Of a DNA stretch of 64,000 nt, positions 24,201 through 34,108 are shown piece after piece. The notes under the pieces are model-generated. The model was not told where the DNA came from and did no database searches. It was given only the letters and a program-made list of their open reading frames with translations. The stretch is taken from the NCBI GenBank assembly GCA_004764695.1, contig SMSO01000032.1, forward strand, positions 5,207,483 through 5,271,482. Direction: 5' to 3'. The position numbers and the translations under genes were made by a program. Origin of the DNA: Schizochytrium sp. TIO01. Taxonomy: Eukaryota; Sar; Bigyra; Thraustochytrida; Thraustochytriidae. Position 1 is the first letter of the stretch. Each line of letters opens with the position of its first letter.

Positions 24201-25423
24201 GGTTTTCGCAACATCCTCGCATGCATGAATGCAAGCAAATACCTGCTCAAGCCTGGCAGGTGAGATGGCAAGCGAGCTGCACGAGGCATGGGATGCTCTG
24301 AATCGCTCGGTTCAGATCGATACCGAGTGGCTGCCCATCTTCGAGGTGCACACATGCAAGAATGTCAGCATTGAAAGTCGAGATCGAACATTCAAAGCTG
24401 AAAGTGATGGAGAAACCTGCCCGCCTGCCTACCTATTTACCTACCTTGGAAACTAGACAGGAAGCAGGAGGTTGATTGTGTAAAAGCAAAAGGACGCACA
24501 CCTTAAAGCAGAGGAGGAATGAGGAAAGTAGATGGAATGCGATTTTGTGTCTCCTGCCTGTGATGAACTTCATCGCAACCTAGAGATTCCTGCCTCGCTG
24601 TGCAAAAGTTGGTTGCAAATGGTCGAGGCTTGGAGCTTTAGGGGCGGCGCGTGCAGAAACGAGGCACGAGTGTGGGAGATAAATAAATAAACAACTATAA
24701 AACTGCTTCGATGAGGAGTGAAGTACATACACTCTAAGCGGAGGTGATTGATTTCAGGATACCTAATGGTCTGGCGGTAAATGAGTCCTAATAGGCTGAA
24801 AAGTTGAATCGAGAAAATGAAAAAAAGGTTTTATATCGAGACACAACAGCTCAAGGTCCCATCGACGCTAGACATGATTCCCGGGAGCTCTACTTGCTTA
24901 AGAAAATATTGGACCCAGAGTTACCTGTAGGTTTCAATGTCAACTTCAAGCCAAGAAAGCTCTGGAAATGAAGACTACTGCATAAACGTCTGAAGTTGAT
25001 TTTTGTTAGCGCGCGCTGCACAGTAGAAATACTGAGAAGTTTGCGCACTTGCAATTAACCACGTATTTTACTGCTCAGAGCGAGACATACGTCAACATGA
25101 AAAGTAATAGCTGGGCTCCTTTGTGTACAAAACCTCCCTTCAGAAAAGCTTCTTAAAGGGGGGGGCGCCTTGTAAGAAGACGGACCCGACATTAAGAAAA
25201 ACGCTATTTTTTTTTTCTCTTTGATACCCTGTATGCTATAAAACTATCACTAGAGAGAGACAAAATGAAGTAGTACTTAGATTAAGGCATGCAATAGCAC
25301 GTTTCTGTGATACTTCAGATTGGAATTGCAGGATTGAAGCAAAACCAAAACTCTAAACCGCAAGGTCTAGACTAAAACAGACTCGAATCTGAGTATATAG
25401 TAAACAGATTAAATTAGAACAGT
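21249..25423. other. Intergenic between divergent genes, with G+C-rich central island
   Basis: This 4.2 kb lies between the 5' ends of the MFS transporter and the GPI-type protein. Bases from about 21.9 to 24.5 kb are markedly richer in G+C than the flanks and carry many overlapping open frames of 60-130 codons on both strands. Examples are 22628-22963 plus, 23782-24171 plus and 23788-24075 minus. None has a recognisable domain and they contradict each other, so none is called. A strong inverted repeat lies at 23763-23820. Confidence 0.55.
23763..23840. repeat. Two adjacent hairpin-forming inverted repeats
   Basis: A perfect 13-bp inverted repeat has arms GCGGGTTCCCTTA (23763-23775) and TAAGGGAACCCGC (23808-23820), separated by 32 bases. 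Four bases later a second perfect stem follows: CGTGTG, loop GGGT, CACACG (23825-23840). It is non-coding and of unknown function. Confidence 0.8.
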
Positions 25424-26197
25424 ATGGCCCCCTTCGCCTTCCTTGCGATTGCCTTTGCTCTTCTTGGCTTTGCCAAAGCTGAAGAGAGCAGTGGTGAGGC
25501 TTGCTATGTTCTGAGTACGCATGCAATCTACTGCGCAGTCAATGAGACCACTTGCACCGCTGGCAACCCAGAAACTGGAATGCCTTCCTTTATTCACCTT
25601 GATGAGGGCTACTTGTATGATGGCTGCTGTGTTTGTTGCAATGGCTGCAATCATACTCTTGAGACTGGTTCTGATTGCGGAACGTACTATGTTGACGGCG
25701 AATGCGGTCATGAAGGTGGACCATCTGAAGATAGCATCTTTTACGAAGGAGAAACCAGCTCTAACAGCACTGATGGATCTGGAGACAGTAATTCTACGAG
25801 TACTAACACTACCAGCGACATTGGTGCAGGCGATAACGCTGGATCTTGCTACAGCGTTTCGGATCATTCCGTATACTGTGCCGTAGACCAGACAACTTGC
25901 GAATCTGGAAACACTGAAGACAGCTACCTTTACGCCTGGTATGAACCGGGCTACATTTCCACTGCAGTGCAGTCTGACGGTTACGGGTGCTGCCATTGCT
26001 GTGGTGGCTGTAACCACACAGCTGAGTACGGCACCAATTGTTCCACTCATTACTACCCTGATGGCGAATGTGGGCATGATGGTGGCCCGTCGGAGGACAG
26101 CCCTTACTATGAAAGCACCACTGCTACACCATCTTCTGCTGTGCGAAACACCATGAGTGCTGCTTTTCTCTTTCTTTCTGCTGTTCTTCTGTTGTAA
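25424..26197 (+). CDS. GPI-anchor-type Cys-rich surface protein with duplicated module
   Basis: A 257-residue protein from ATG 25424 (A at -3). The signal peptide is MAPFAFLAIAFALLGFAKA. Two homologous ten-cysteine modules span about residues 27-94 and 142-216. They share the pattern C-x9-C-x6-C-xn-CC-x-CC-x2-CNHT, then two more cysteines and a GECGH(E/D)GGPSEDS end. They are joined by a Ser/Thr/Asn-rich linker with several N-glycosylation sequons. The C-terminus is a short hydrophobic tail (MSAAFLFLSAVLLL) after a small-residue region, typical of a GPI-attachment signal. The protein should therefore sit on the outer face of the plasma membrane. I do not recognise the module. The CC-x-CC cluster and paired histidines could bind metal, but disulfide bonding is at least as likely in a secreted protein. 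Function unknown. Confidence 0.9.
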   Translation: MAPFAFLAIAFALLGFAKAEESSGEACYVLSTHAIYCAVNETTCTAGNPETGMPSFIHLDEGYLYDGCCVCCNGCNHTLETGSDCGTYYVDGECGHEGGPSEDSIFYEGETSSNSTDGSGDSNSTSTNTTSDIGAGDNAGSCYSVSDHSVYCAVDQTTCESGNTEDSYLYAWYEPGYISTAVQSDGYGCCHCCGGCNHTAEYGTNCSTHYYPDGECGHDGGPSEDSPYYESTTATPSSAVRNTMSAAFLFLSAVLLL

Positions 26198-27640
26198 GTG
26201 CTAGCATGCCACATTGCATGTTTTAAGTTGTTCTGCGTTTTCACCATTCTACCTTTTGCCGCACTTCTGCGCTTGTTAGGGCGAGGGGGTTTGGGTAAAG
26301 AATAAGGCAATATACTGTTTTTGGATTTTGTACTTCATGATTTTTTCAGACTTATTGTCTTGCATACTGAAACTCTTGCTTTTTTTGGAGAAGCTCTTGT
26401 GAATGAAGTCCTGCTTTGGTAAAGTAAGATGATGTTGGCCGTCCAAACTATTAAAGTTGTTATCATTTACAGTTGGTAGTGATGCAACCCTTACACTTGA
26501 AGAAATATTGAAACAGCAGATAAGATCATGCCATAGAACCATGGTCGACGATCAGTTCGAATAACAAAATAATTAAATACAACTGCGCAGACCTAATGTC
26601 ATATAAGGATCTCGAGCTCGCTCTTAGGAATTTCCATCGATACAGGCCAGACACGAACTGTAAATTCAAATAGATTGCTCCAGGAATCATATACTAGGCA
26701 GGTGCTCACTAGTAAATTGAAGTACTTTGAGAAAACATGCAATCGAGCTCGGTCAATCACCAAGCAAAGTACCATTTCAATATCCATAGATATGACAAAT
26801 TCCTGGTGGATTTCAACTATTATTGAAGATAAACTTTTGCAGAAAATTTCCTTACAGCATTCCTTGGCCGAGTGGAATCAAGTCTTAGTACCTGTTCTTG
26901 TATTACTAAAGTCTCGACTATATATTTATCAATATATATATAGTAAAATGTGCCAACATTAAAGCATAAGTGTTTATGAGCGTCAAGGAGCACGAGCTCC
27001 CGGATCGGAGTCCTAATGTTTCTGGTATACGTGCGTTCTGGGTCCTGTCGAGGCGCCAAGTCTGCAATGTCAAGATCGTGATGGACGCCATTGACGAGCT
27101 CGTGCTCACGCACGTGCTTCCTCGGACGCAGACGTGGCTAAATCACATCGAGTTTGGCAGTACGTTTCCCTGTCACACAATATCTCTACTGCAGGGACCT
27201 GTTGCTTTTTAAGATCAGGCAACCGATGCAGTCTCCTCAACGGATGACAGAACGCTGTGCGAGCCGACGCTGCTCTTGGCAACGGCGACAATGATGGGTG
27301 GGAGGGACGAATACAGGTTTCCGAGTGCAAACTAGAAGAACTCATCTTATCCTGCTTTGTGGTGTTGCCTGGCCTACCTTGGATTGGGGGAGCAACTGCA
27401 TTGGGTTGACTTATTTCATCAATTTTTTGAATGAAATATGGGTCTGTCGCACGTTCTGATCAAATTACAAAACTATAGGAGGCGCTAGTTGCACTGCGAG
27501 GAAGGCTTGTATGTAAGGAATATTTGGGGAAATACTGAGTGACTAACAGTTCTAGGCTTTTTACAATGGTACTATCGTACGAATTCTTGAATACATCGAA
27601 ATAATTTTATTCTGTCTTGCCAAAATCGTCTGCTGATGAC
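26198..27640. other. Intergenic; no gene supported
   Basis: This 1.4 kb lies between two same-strand genes. Short frames on both strands around 26.8-27.3 kb have no recognisable domain. A 12-bp perfect inverted repeat (GAGCACGAGCTC at 26988-26999, GAGCTCGTGCTC at 27096-27107) lies within it. Confidence 0.55.
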
Positions 27641-28741
27641 ATGCCATATACAGGATTCCGACCTTTCGTTGTGAGCCTTGTGATTTGTTTGAATGTCACT
27701 CTTTTGTGGTGCAACCTCGTGTTTTTTGTTTATAACTCTACCACCGAAGCGGTCCTATCAAGCTGGAGCCCAGTGCTCGTCCCGCCAATTCTAGGTCGGA
27801 TATCCCAAAGCGTTTCCCCAGAATATAATCCCTCTGTGTTTGGTAGTAGCATTTTGATTCGTGGAAATGCAGGGCAACTACATGAAGACAGTGAGCATCC
27901 TGATGCAGTAGAGTATGAGGACGAGGAGGATCAACTTTTTTACGATGAAAAGTCACTTGTTGAAGAGGTAGAGCATGCAAGACTTGCACAACGCTTTGGC
28001 AAATATATTGGTGCAGTGTCAAATTTACGTCCAGGTTTGGTTTTACTCGCAGATCATCCACATCTGCCACCATCCCAAGCAAGCCCATCCAAAAAGAGGC
28101 AAGCAGACCGATCTAGCTTCGGGCAAGAAAAGGAAGTATCTAATAAAATTGAAGACACTTCTGAGGATGGTTCAATAGATATACTTTCGTTACATCACCC
28201 ATTTCAAGCAGATGTTATCCTCCTTACAGCGCATGGAGGTGACAAACCGTCCGTCGGCTTTGTTATGAATTCTAAACTACCCGAGGCTGAGTCAAAACAA
28301 GCACGTGAAATGCTCCGGGAAAATACAGATGCAAACATGTTTGATGGTTCTGAACGCCGTGACCTTGTCCGAGCTGCAATACGAGACCGGGGTCACCTCT
28401 GGCTTGGGGCAGGTGGGCCGTTACGGAATGCTGCTCATTTGTGGACTCACATTCATAACTGTAGTCATGTGAACGGAGCTCAAAAGCTCGCTAAAGGAGT
28501 TTACTGGAAAGGTGATATCCTTGAGCTTTTAATTGATGATACATGCTTCATCAAACTTTTGTATGGTTCAGCAGCCTGGAGTCCCGGGCAATTAGATTTG
28601 GAAATCATTAATGGTTTGTGGACACTTCGCAAAGCTGTCGATAAAACTGTTCTTGAACCCTCCGCGGATTCTAAGTTGAGCTTACTTCAAGCAACGATGC
28701 AACCCGAAGTTCCAACTCGATTGAAAGGATCGCCACCATGA
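27641..28741 (+). CDS. Membrane-anchored UPF0301 / YqgE-AlgH (DUF179) family protein
   Basis: A 366-residue single-exon protein. ATG 27641 has G at -3 and is preferred to the in-frame TTG at 27617. One hydrophobic helix (about 9-31) is followed by an acidic stretch (about 90-112). The UPF0301 fold then runs from about 130. Family landmarks are visible in order: PGLVLLADHP (131-140), FQADVILLTAHGG with GFVMNS (188-211), GAGGPLRN (256-263), KGVYWKGD (285-292) and YGSAAWSPGQLDLEI plus GLW (308-327). Bacterial YqgE proteins are about 190 residues. Here a roughly 45-residue charged insert separates the first two motifs, and about 125 residues precede the domain. The biochemical function of the family is unknown. 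The N-terminal helix suggests a signal anchor or part of an organelle-targeting leader. Confidence 0.85.
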   Translation: MPYTGFRPFVVSLVICLNVTLLWCNLVFFVYNSTTEAVLSSWSPVLVPPILGRISQSVSPEYNPSVFGSSILIRGNAGQLHEDSEHPDAVEYEDEEDQLFYDEKSLVEEVEHARLAQRFGKYIGAVSNLRPGLVLLADHPHLPPSQASPSKKRQADRSSFGQEKEVSNKIEDTSEDGSIDILSLHHPFQADVILLTAHGGDKPSVGFVMNSKLPEAESKQAREMLRENTDANMFDGSERRDLVRAAIRDRGHLWLGAGGPLRNAAHLWTHIHNCSHVNGAQKLAKGVYWKGDILELLIDDTCFIKLLYGSAAWSPGQLDLEIINGLWTLRKAVDKTVLEPSADSKLSLLQATMQPEVPTRLKGSPP

Positions 28742-30731
28742 ACTAAGTGATAGAGCTTATCCACATCAACAGCTAGATTATGGGAGCTTTCCATAACCGA
28801 CGCCACCTAAACTCCCGCTTCCTTCTTTTCTTTTCTTTTTTTTTCTCAAACTCTAAACAAGGAGCATTGTACAGTGAGAAGCGACGAGGTCCTTCATAGG
28901 ACCTTAAGGCGGACGCCCTTGTGCTGCAAGAAGCTAACAGTTACAGTTTAATATATATCCTGATTAAACTAGAATAATTTTATCTATTCGAGTTTTACAG
29001 TGCCATTTCACTTCAGAGACCTTCTTCCTGCAATCAAAAAGCATGACATTTCTTTTAAACCATCTCAACGTTGGGTTAGCAACCCGACTAGTACCTTCTC
29101 ATATTTACAACCTTTTGCTATTCCATTTTATCGTTTATGAATTGTAAAGAGCATGGCTCTTTCCATGACTTGAATCGGAGAATTGCATGTAGGCAGCGGA
29201 GAACATGTCTTTTCACTAAATTAGGCAAAGAATTTGGAAGGCACGTTTTATTTGGACTGAGAAAAGGGCCTGGGAAGAATTTAAAAAGAACCTTGTTAAT
29301 CTTGAATGCAAACTTGGCTGGCTTTGCTAATCTTGAAAGCTGATTTGATCTTAAGTTTTTGTTCCCTTCCAACGCGCTTGAGGAGCTCATTACGTGCAGG
29401 CAGGTCGTACAAGTCTTGAGTGTTTGGCCTATAGATTTAATCAGGAGCATCTGGGGGAAACGTGAAATACTTATCGGCAACACAAGTTGGGGTTTGGATT
29501 CTTTCATAGCTTTCACCAGGTGAAGAAGTGAACGAATGGCGAAGTCCATACAATTATGCAGTAAGCTCCTCTTGTTTTCTGCGAGGTAAAACTATCCCCG
29601 GCTTTGTTCAGAGTGCGAACGGTTTTGTAATCATTCTAGGTGACCGCAACCTGTCACCATGCACTTCCAGGGAGCGTCTATAAAAATAAGTGCAGTCGTC
29701 CTTGGTAAAATGGACCAGACTGTACATGCGTGTTACCTGGGCTGGGTGGTATATGAAACCAGGCTCTCCAATTTAGCGATTCGTGTAGTGCCAAATGTCT
29801 AGCAGGCGAGACGAAGCGTTTTTTATTGTTGGCTCATTAAGCACCGCAGTGAGTGTGGCAACTATCCTTCATTTAGTCTCGTTGCAACTTCACAATACCT
29901 AGAACTTGATGTTTTCTACTCATTGTTCTTAGGCGGGAGGGGAACGCTTCCTTCTTTAGGTCCCATCGGCCCAAGTATCTACTCTTATTTCCTTACATTG
30001 AAGGTTTCTGATTCTTAGTCTTGAGTAGGCAGTTTATTAAAAACAACATCATGTACAGCAACAATGAAAGAAAGCACAAGAAATTTCACTGAAGGAATGC
30101 CTAGTATTTTGGTGTTTTCCTTTAGCATACGTGGAATATAGAGGAAGCTTGTGAGAGCTATGCCCACACGAAGCCCTATGTAAAGAGCAGAACTATTCTT
30201 ATTCACCATGCCTTTTATATTCAAACTTTCCCTTGATGAGAGTCTATGCACCTTTTGGATCTTGGCTTTTCAAACTCTTCAAGTTGAGAAAATGGACTTT
30301 CACATTATTTACCATAACATTCTTGTCACCCTTGATACCCTTGGTCATAACATCACAGACGTCGCAAGTGAAGCGCCTTGCCATTCTTAAATGATCCAGT
30401 ACATAGAGGCATACCCTTTTGCTTGAACTTTTGGGGTTAGGTTTTCCATGTTGGCCATGTGGGTTTACTACTCAACATTCTTCATTTAAAAAATTAAAAA
30501 AAAAGCCTGAGACATCCATTATCGAAGTAGCAAAAAAGAAGAGGGGAAATTTATAACTTGCAATTCAAAGCATAATATGCAAATACTCCACGCACATATA
30601 TCTCATCAAAACAATCCTGATAAAATGGTTTCAATAACTTTTAATAGAAGATAAAAAAGAAAACGTTGAAGCGTATCGAAAATGAGTTTAGGAACTACTA
30701 CTACTAGGAAATTTCTTTTCAGAAACTTTGC
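28742..30731. other. Intergenic between convergent genes; no gene supported
   Basis: This 2 kb is flanked by the 3' ends of the UPF0301 gene and the FCP1-like gene. A small hairpin (AGGTCC / GGACCT, 28887-28904) lies about 150 bp after the UPF0301 stop. Open frames at 29118-29549 minus and 30015-30251 minus have no recognisable domain. Confidence 0.55.
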
Positions 30732-32171
30732 TCATGACGAACCATCAAGCGCCTTACGCACCCATTCATCAAAGTACAGCTCTTCCTTGTTCTCTTCATC
30801 TGTACGACCACTATCGAACGGATTGGCCGCAACAAAAGCTGGGACGCCTTTAAAGTCCGGGCTTTGTGCAGCATTTGCAAGGTTCTCCAAATATCCGCGC
30901 ATATTTCCGCCAGGGGCGAGAGACTTGTCAGTAAGGTCACCAATACGCCAGTCCTTCGGGTGGATAGCCGTATTAGCAGGGTTCCGAGCTGCCTTGTAAA
31001 GAGAATCATCCACAAGCAAGGTGTCTTGCGGGCCGTGCTGAGGGAAGTTCTTCCAGACTCGCTCAAGTTCTTTAATGAAAAGAGGGCGGTCCGGGTCATC
31101 GGGCCACTGAGCGGCAACCACGCAGTCACTCTGGTCCATGATACCCAAGATCGACTCTTGCTCCTTCGGGCTCAAAATGGAGTTCCTTTTCGAGTTTGTC
31201 AGCACCACACGAAGCATGTGATTGATGTTATCCCGCCGCGCTGATGACCAGATCACCACATCAAACTTCGCAGCAAGGAACTTAATAAAATCCTCAGCAA
31301 AAGGTCTTTTCCACGCATAGTACAGCTTTCCTGCAGGATACGGACCTCCCGGGCGGTTCAATTGTGCCAGCTGGGCTTGAGTGATTTGCTGCTTTTTCAC
31401 ACGGCGTACAACCAATCCGTTCAGGTCCAGAACTATCAATGGTCGAACAGCAGCGCCGCCTAGACGCGTGTTCTCAAGCGAGTTCGCAAGAGCATCCACG
31501 TCCCCAGAAGCAGACGTGGACAGAGATCGCGAGCTCGAGACCTTTCGAGTAGGGTTGTTGATAAAGCCGTTCATCGAGTTAGAGCTCGAAACACTGCCGT
31601 TGGCGCTAGAAAGTGAGGAAGAGGGCCATACAGGGTCGGGTAATCTAGAAGACGGCTTGAGAACAATGACCTCTTCATCATCAGAGGCGCCATCACCGTG
31701 CCAGCCGGCTGCGTCGCATGAGGTCCATGAACTCATTTCACGAGCAGAAGAGCAAGTTTTGGGGGAAAGCGGGCGTGCAGTGGAGGAAAGTAAACGCCCT
31801 GGGAGCACGGAGAAGGCCGCAAGTGCGCAGACTGATGAGGAGAGAGAAGATAAAGAGGAGGAAGACGGCCTCTTCAGGGAAGGTGACGAAGATGGCGATG
31901 CTAACCACGACAACGACCTGGCGCCCAGGAGCGACCAGGCGCTCGGAGGCGCGGTAACGGCGGCAGATAAAGGACTCTTTGACCTTATGGAGGTATAGCG
32001 TGAACAAACGCGGGCTCCAGCACGCCACGCACGGGCGGAGGCGGCCAAGGATAGACTCATCAGATTTGCTTTGCCCTTGCTGAGGCTGGCGCTCTTTTGA
32101 TTGAAAAAGTAAAAACTTTTCAGTCTCCCTCTGTACTTCATTAAGGTGCTGTTGGCCTCTATGTGCCTCAT
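30732..32171 (-). CDS. FCP1/NIF-like HAD-family protein with Ser-rich N-terminal extension
   Basis: A 479-residue single-exon protein. Residues about 243-410 form an FCP1-homology (NLI-interacting factor-like) HAD domain. It has the nucleophile motif LDLNG (D249), the WKRPFAEDFIKFLAAKFDVVIWSSA-type core, and VDDS with a later HP(K)DW. HAD phosphatases normally carry DxDG; here the second, general acid/base Asp is Asn251. The first 240 residues are Ser/Ala/Arg-rich and probably disordered, with basic, alanine-rich character compatible with mitochondrial targeting. ATG 32171 has G at -3. In-frame ATGs at 32141 and 32060 are alternatives, and the last would give a cleaner presequence (MSLSLAASARAWRAGARVC). 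Dephosphorylating activity is uncertain because of the Asn. Plant and protist relatives with the same DLNG motif exist as far as I recall. Confidence 0.85.
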   Translation of the reverse strand: MRHIEANSTLMKYRGRLKSFYFFNQKSASLSKGKANLMSLSLAASARAWRAGARVCSRYTSIRSKSPLSAAVTAPPSAWSLLGARSLSWLASPSSSPSLKRPSSSSLSSLSSSVCALAAFSVLPGRLLSSTARPLSPKTCSSAREMSSWTSCDAAGWHGDGASDDEEVIVLKPSSRLPDPVWPSSSLSSANGSVSSSNSMNGFINNPTRKVSSSRSLSTSASGDVDALANSLENTRLGGAAVRPLIVLDLNGLVVRRVKKQQITQAQLAQLNRPGGPYPAGKLYYAWKRPFAEDFIKFLAAKFDVVIWSSARRDNINHMLRVVLTNSKRNSILSPKEQESILGIMDQSDCVVAAQWPDDPDRPLFIKELERVWKNFPQHGPQDTLLVDDSLYKAARNPANTAIHPKDWRIGDLTDKSLAPGGNMRGYLENLANAAQSPDFKGVPAFVAANPFDSGRTDEENKEELYFDEWVRKALDGSS

Positions 32172-32665
32172 ACCATTTACTATAGTCTCAAAGTCCTACC
32201 GGAAAATAGTAAGTACTGCTCTTAAATAGATATTTTTGCAAAGTTTTTATTAGAAAAGAATATATGTTTAATTAAAAAAAAACAAAAAAACGATCTTAGT
32301 AACCTTACCTGAAACGTTTATATAGCTATGCTGTCGTAAAGATAAAAATAAATCCTCGCTGCGGTGTTCGTTCCGTTCTTTCAGGATTTAAGTGCTATAG
32401 AAGGTTGATAAATTGACACGAAGAGAACGGGTCTGTCTCAACGGCACTTTTTATTTTGCACAAGTGGTGACATACATACACATCTTGGTCGTGTAAGAAA
32501 GCGGAATGCAAGAATTGGGAATAGAGAAGCAATATTAGATGTATATCAGAGGTTTTGTTCGCAGTTGCAGTAGCAGATTCGTGGATTGAAGAGCAAAAGT
32601 CAGTCTTCGCAGGGAGCTTGAGACTATGATTGCGTGTGAAGAAATTCTGGCACAGAGGTTTGCCC
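32172..32665. other. Divergent intergenic region; no gene supported
   Basis: Just under 500 bp separates the divergent FCP1-like gene and the small spliced gene, so it should hold both promoters. It is A+T-rich near 32.25 kb, with no recognisable regulatory motif. An earlier 5' exon of the spliced gene could lie here. Confidence 0.5.
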
Positions 32666-33604
32666 ATGATGACCGCGTATTTGTAAGTCAATGTCTGAGA
32701 AAACGTAAATAGCGACATAGCTCGTGATGTGCAGAAAGAACTTACAGGCTGGCCCTTTACGAGCCATTGTATCGTGCGGGATAATTATACGCAGGTAAAC
32801 AAGAGACCGTTGTCACGCCGCGAGCGGCATGCATCAAAAGATAAGGAATCCAAGGAAAAGGCTCTCCTGGAGCAGGTAAGTTGAATTTCGATATTCTTGG
32901 CACCTTCGTAAACCCTTCGTGACTAACACCCTGATTGTTCTCCTTTGCTGCTTGATTACGATTCAATAATAATATTTACACAGAGACCACCTGTGAAGGG
33001 GCAGCGCTACATTAATTACGGTCGAAGTATCGCTTCTGCTCAAGCAGGAACAGTAGCGTAAGTCAAACTCTAGTTCGGCCTATAAGGTATAACCAAACAG
33101 AAAAGCTGACTCAAATTGTTTTACAAACTCATGTCTATATACAGCTACATTACGGAGCAAGACCGATTCATTACAGATTTTGCAGCGGAGGAGAAGCGGC
33201 GTCGTGAAGAGCAAACGCGTCTCCGAGACATGCAATTGACCACAAGGCGATCCAAAAATGTGGCTGCTGAAGAACAGCGCTGGAAGAAGATAGAAGGTGA
33301 ATGGTCCGAACGGGAGGCACGTGAAGCAACGCGCAAGAGCCGTGCAGTTCCTCGTAATGGAAACAGTGTGCCTTATAATCCTCTTACTCTCCAGTACGAG
33401 CCGACCCAAGCCGGTGATATGCTTCGCTTTACAGATGACCAAATCAGATTCCGTGCTGCTTTGCGTGCAGAACGCCTTCGTTACCATGAGGCAAAAGAAG
33501 GTTTTAATCCGATCACTGGTGAGGCAATGCGGCCAGTTCAAATGCCAAAGGAACCTCAGCCACCAGTTGGGATAGAACAGCCGTCATCGGGCCGTCCGTT
33601 CTAG
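32666..33604 (+). CDS. Small charged protein of unknown function, four inferred exons
   Basis: Inferred exons are 32666-32682, 32764-32875, 32984-33057 and 33145-33604, giving 220 residues. The last three are well supported: GTAAGT donors at 32876 and 33058, CTAAC and CTGAC branch-like sites, TACACAG and TATACAG acceptors, and continuous phase. Exon 1 is tentative: tandem ATGs at 32666 and 32669, donor GTAAGT at 32683, acceptor after ACGAG at 32763, phase 2. Other joins in the first intron give early stops. The product is hydrophilic, with a Lys/Arg/Glu-rich helical middle (EEKRRREEQTRLRD) and a C-terminal part containing SVPYNPLTLQYEP, RFRAALRAERL and FNPITGE. I cannot assign a family. Small helical proteins with such YNP/NPITG motifs occur among cytoskeletal or axonemal accessory proteins, but that is speculation. 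Confidence 0.7.
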
Positions 33605-34108
33605 GCGAACTTACCTTTAAAGTGGTACATTTATTCAGACACCTCTGACCAATCTTGATATCTCTACAACTGTATCTTTGTCTTTGCTTTGACTTTTTTG
33701 TACAAATTATTACCTTGTTGGAGGCTGAGGCTGTTGATTATGACATTGAACCATGAAGTACAGAACTGCACGAGTTTTCAAGAGTTTTGTTCGTCTGATC
33801 CTTGTCACATTACCTCATTATCTGTTTTATGATATAATGCCAACCATACATGTATCCAAATTAATTTCATTAAAAAGAGAAAAGAAAAAAATCTTTATTT
33901 GTCTCAGGACATAATTATCGATGGTTTCTCGTTGTTTGGGTTTGCAGAAGTATGTTGACTCTGAAGTCAGTCTGAAATTAGTAGAAGGGTTTGTCAGTTT
34001 TTCGTTATGAGTAGAATAGAGAAACGGTTGAGTTTCTTTCAACAGGTTGTAGGGTTCAATATTCCTACTGAAGGTTATAGCTTGTAAATACCAAGATCAC
34101 TCTCATAT
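33605..34108. other. Intergenic between convergent genes
   Basis: About 500 bp between the 3' ends of the small spliced gene and RFC4. It is A+T-rich with nothing recognisable beyond 3' flank sequence. Confidence 0.6.

Noticed and set aside
25409-26077. 222-codon open frame antisense to the Cys-rich surface protein gene
   Set aside because: Its composition is a mirror of the Cys- and Gly-rich coding strand, it has no domain, and the sense frame has a signal peptide, internal homology and a GPI tail.
27617-27640. Starts at in-frame TTG codons (6677, 21308, 27617, 35146, 36795, 61018)
   Set aside because: Each has a downstream ATG that fits the protein family or paralogue, usually with a purine at -3, so the ATG was used.
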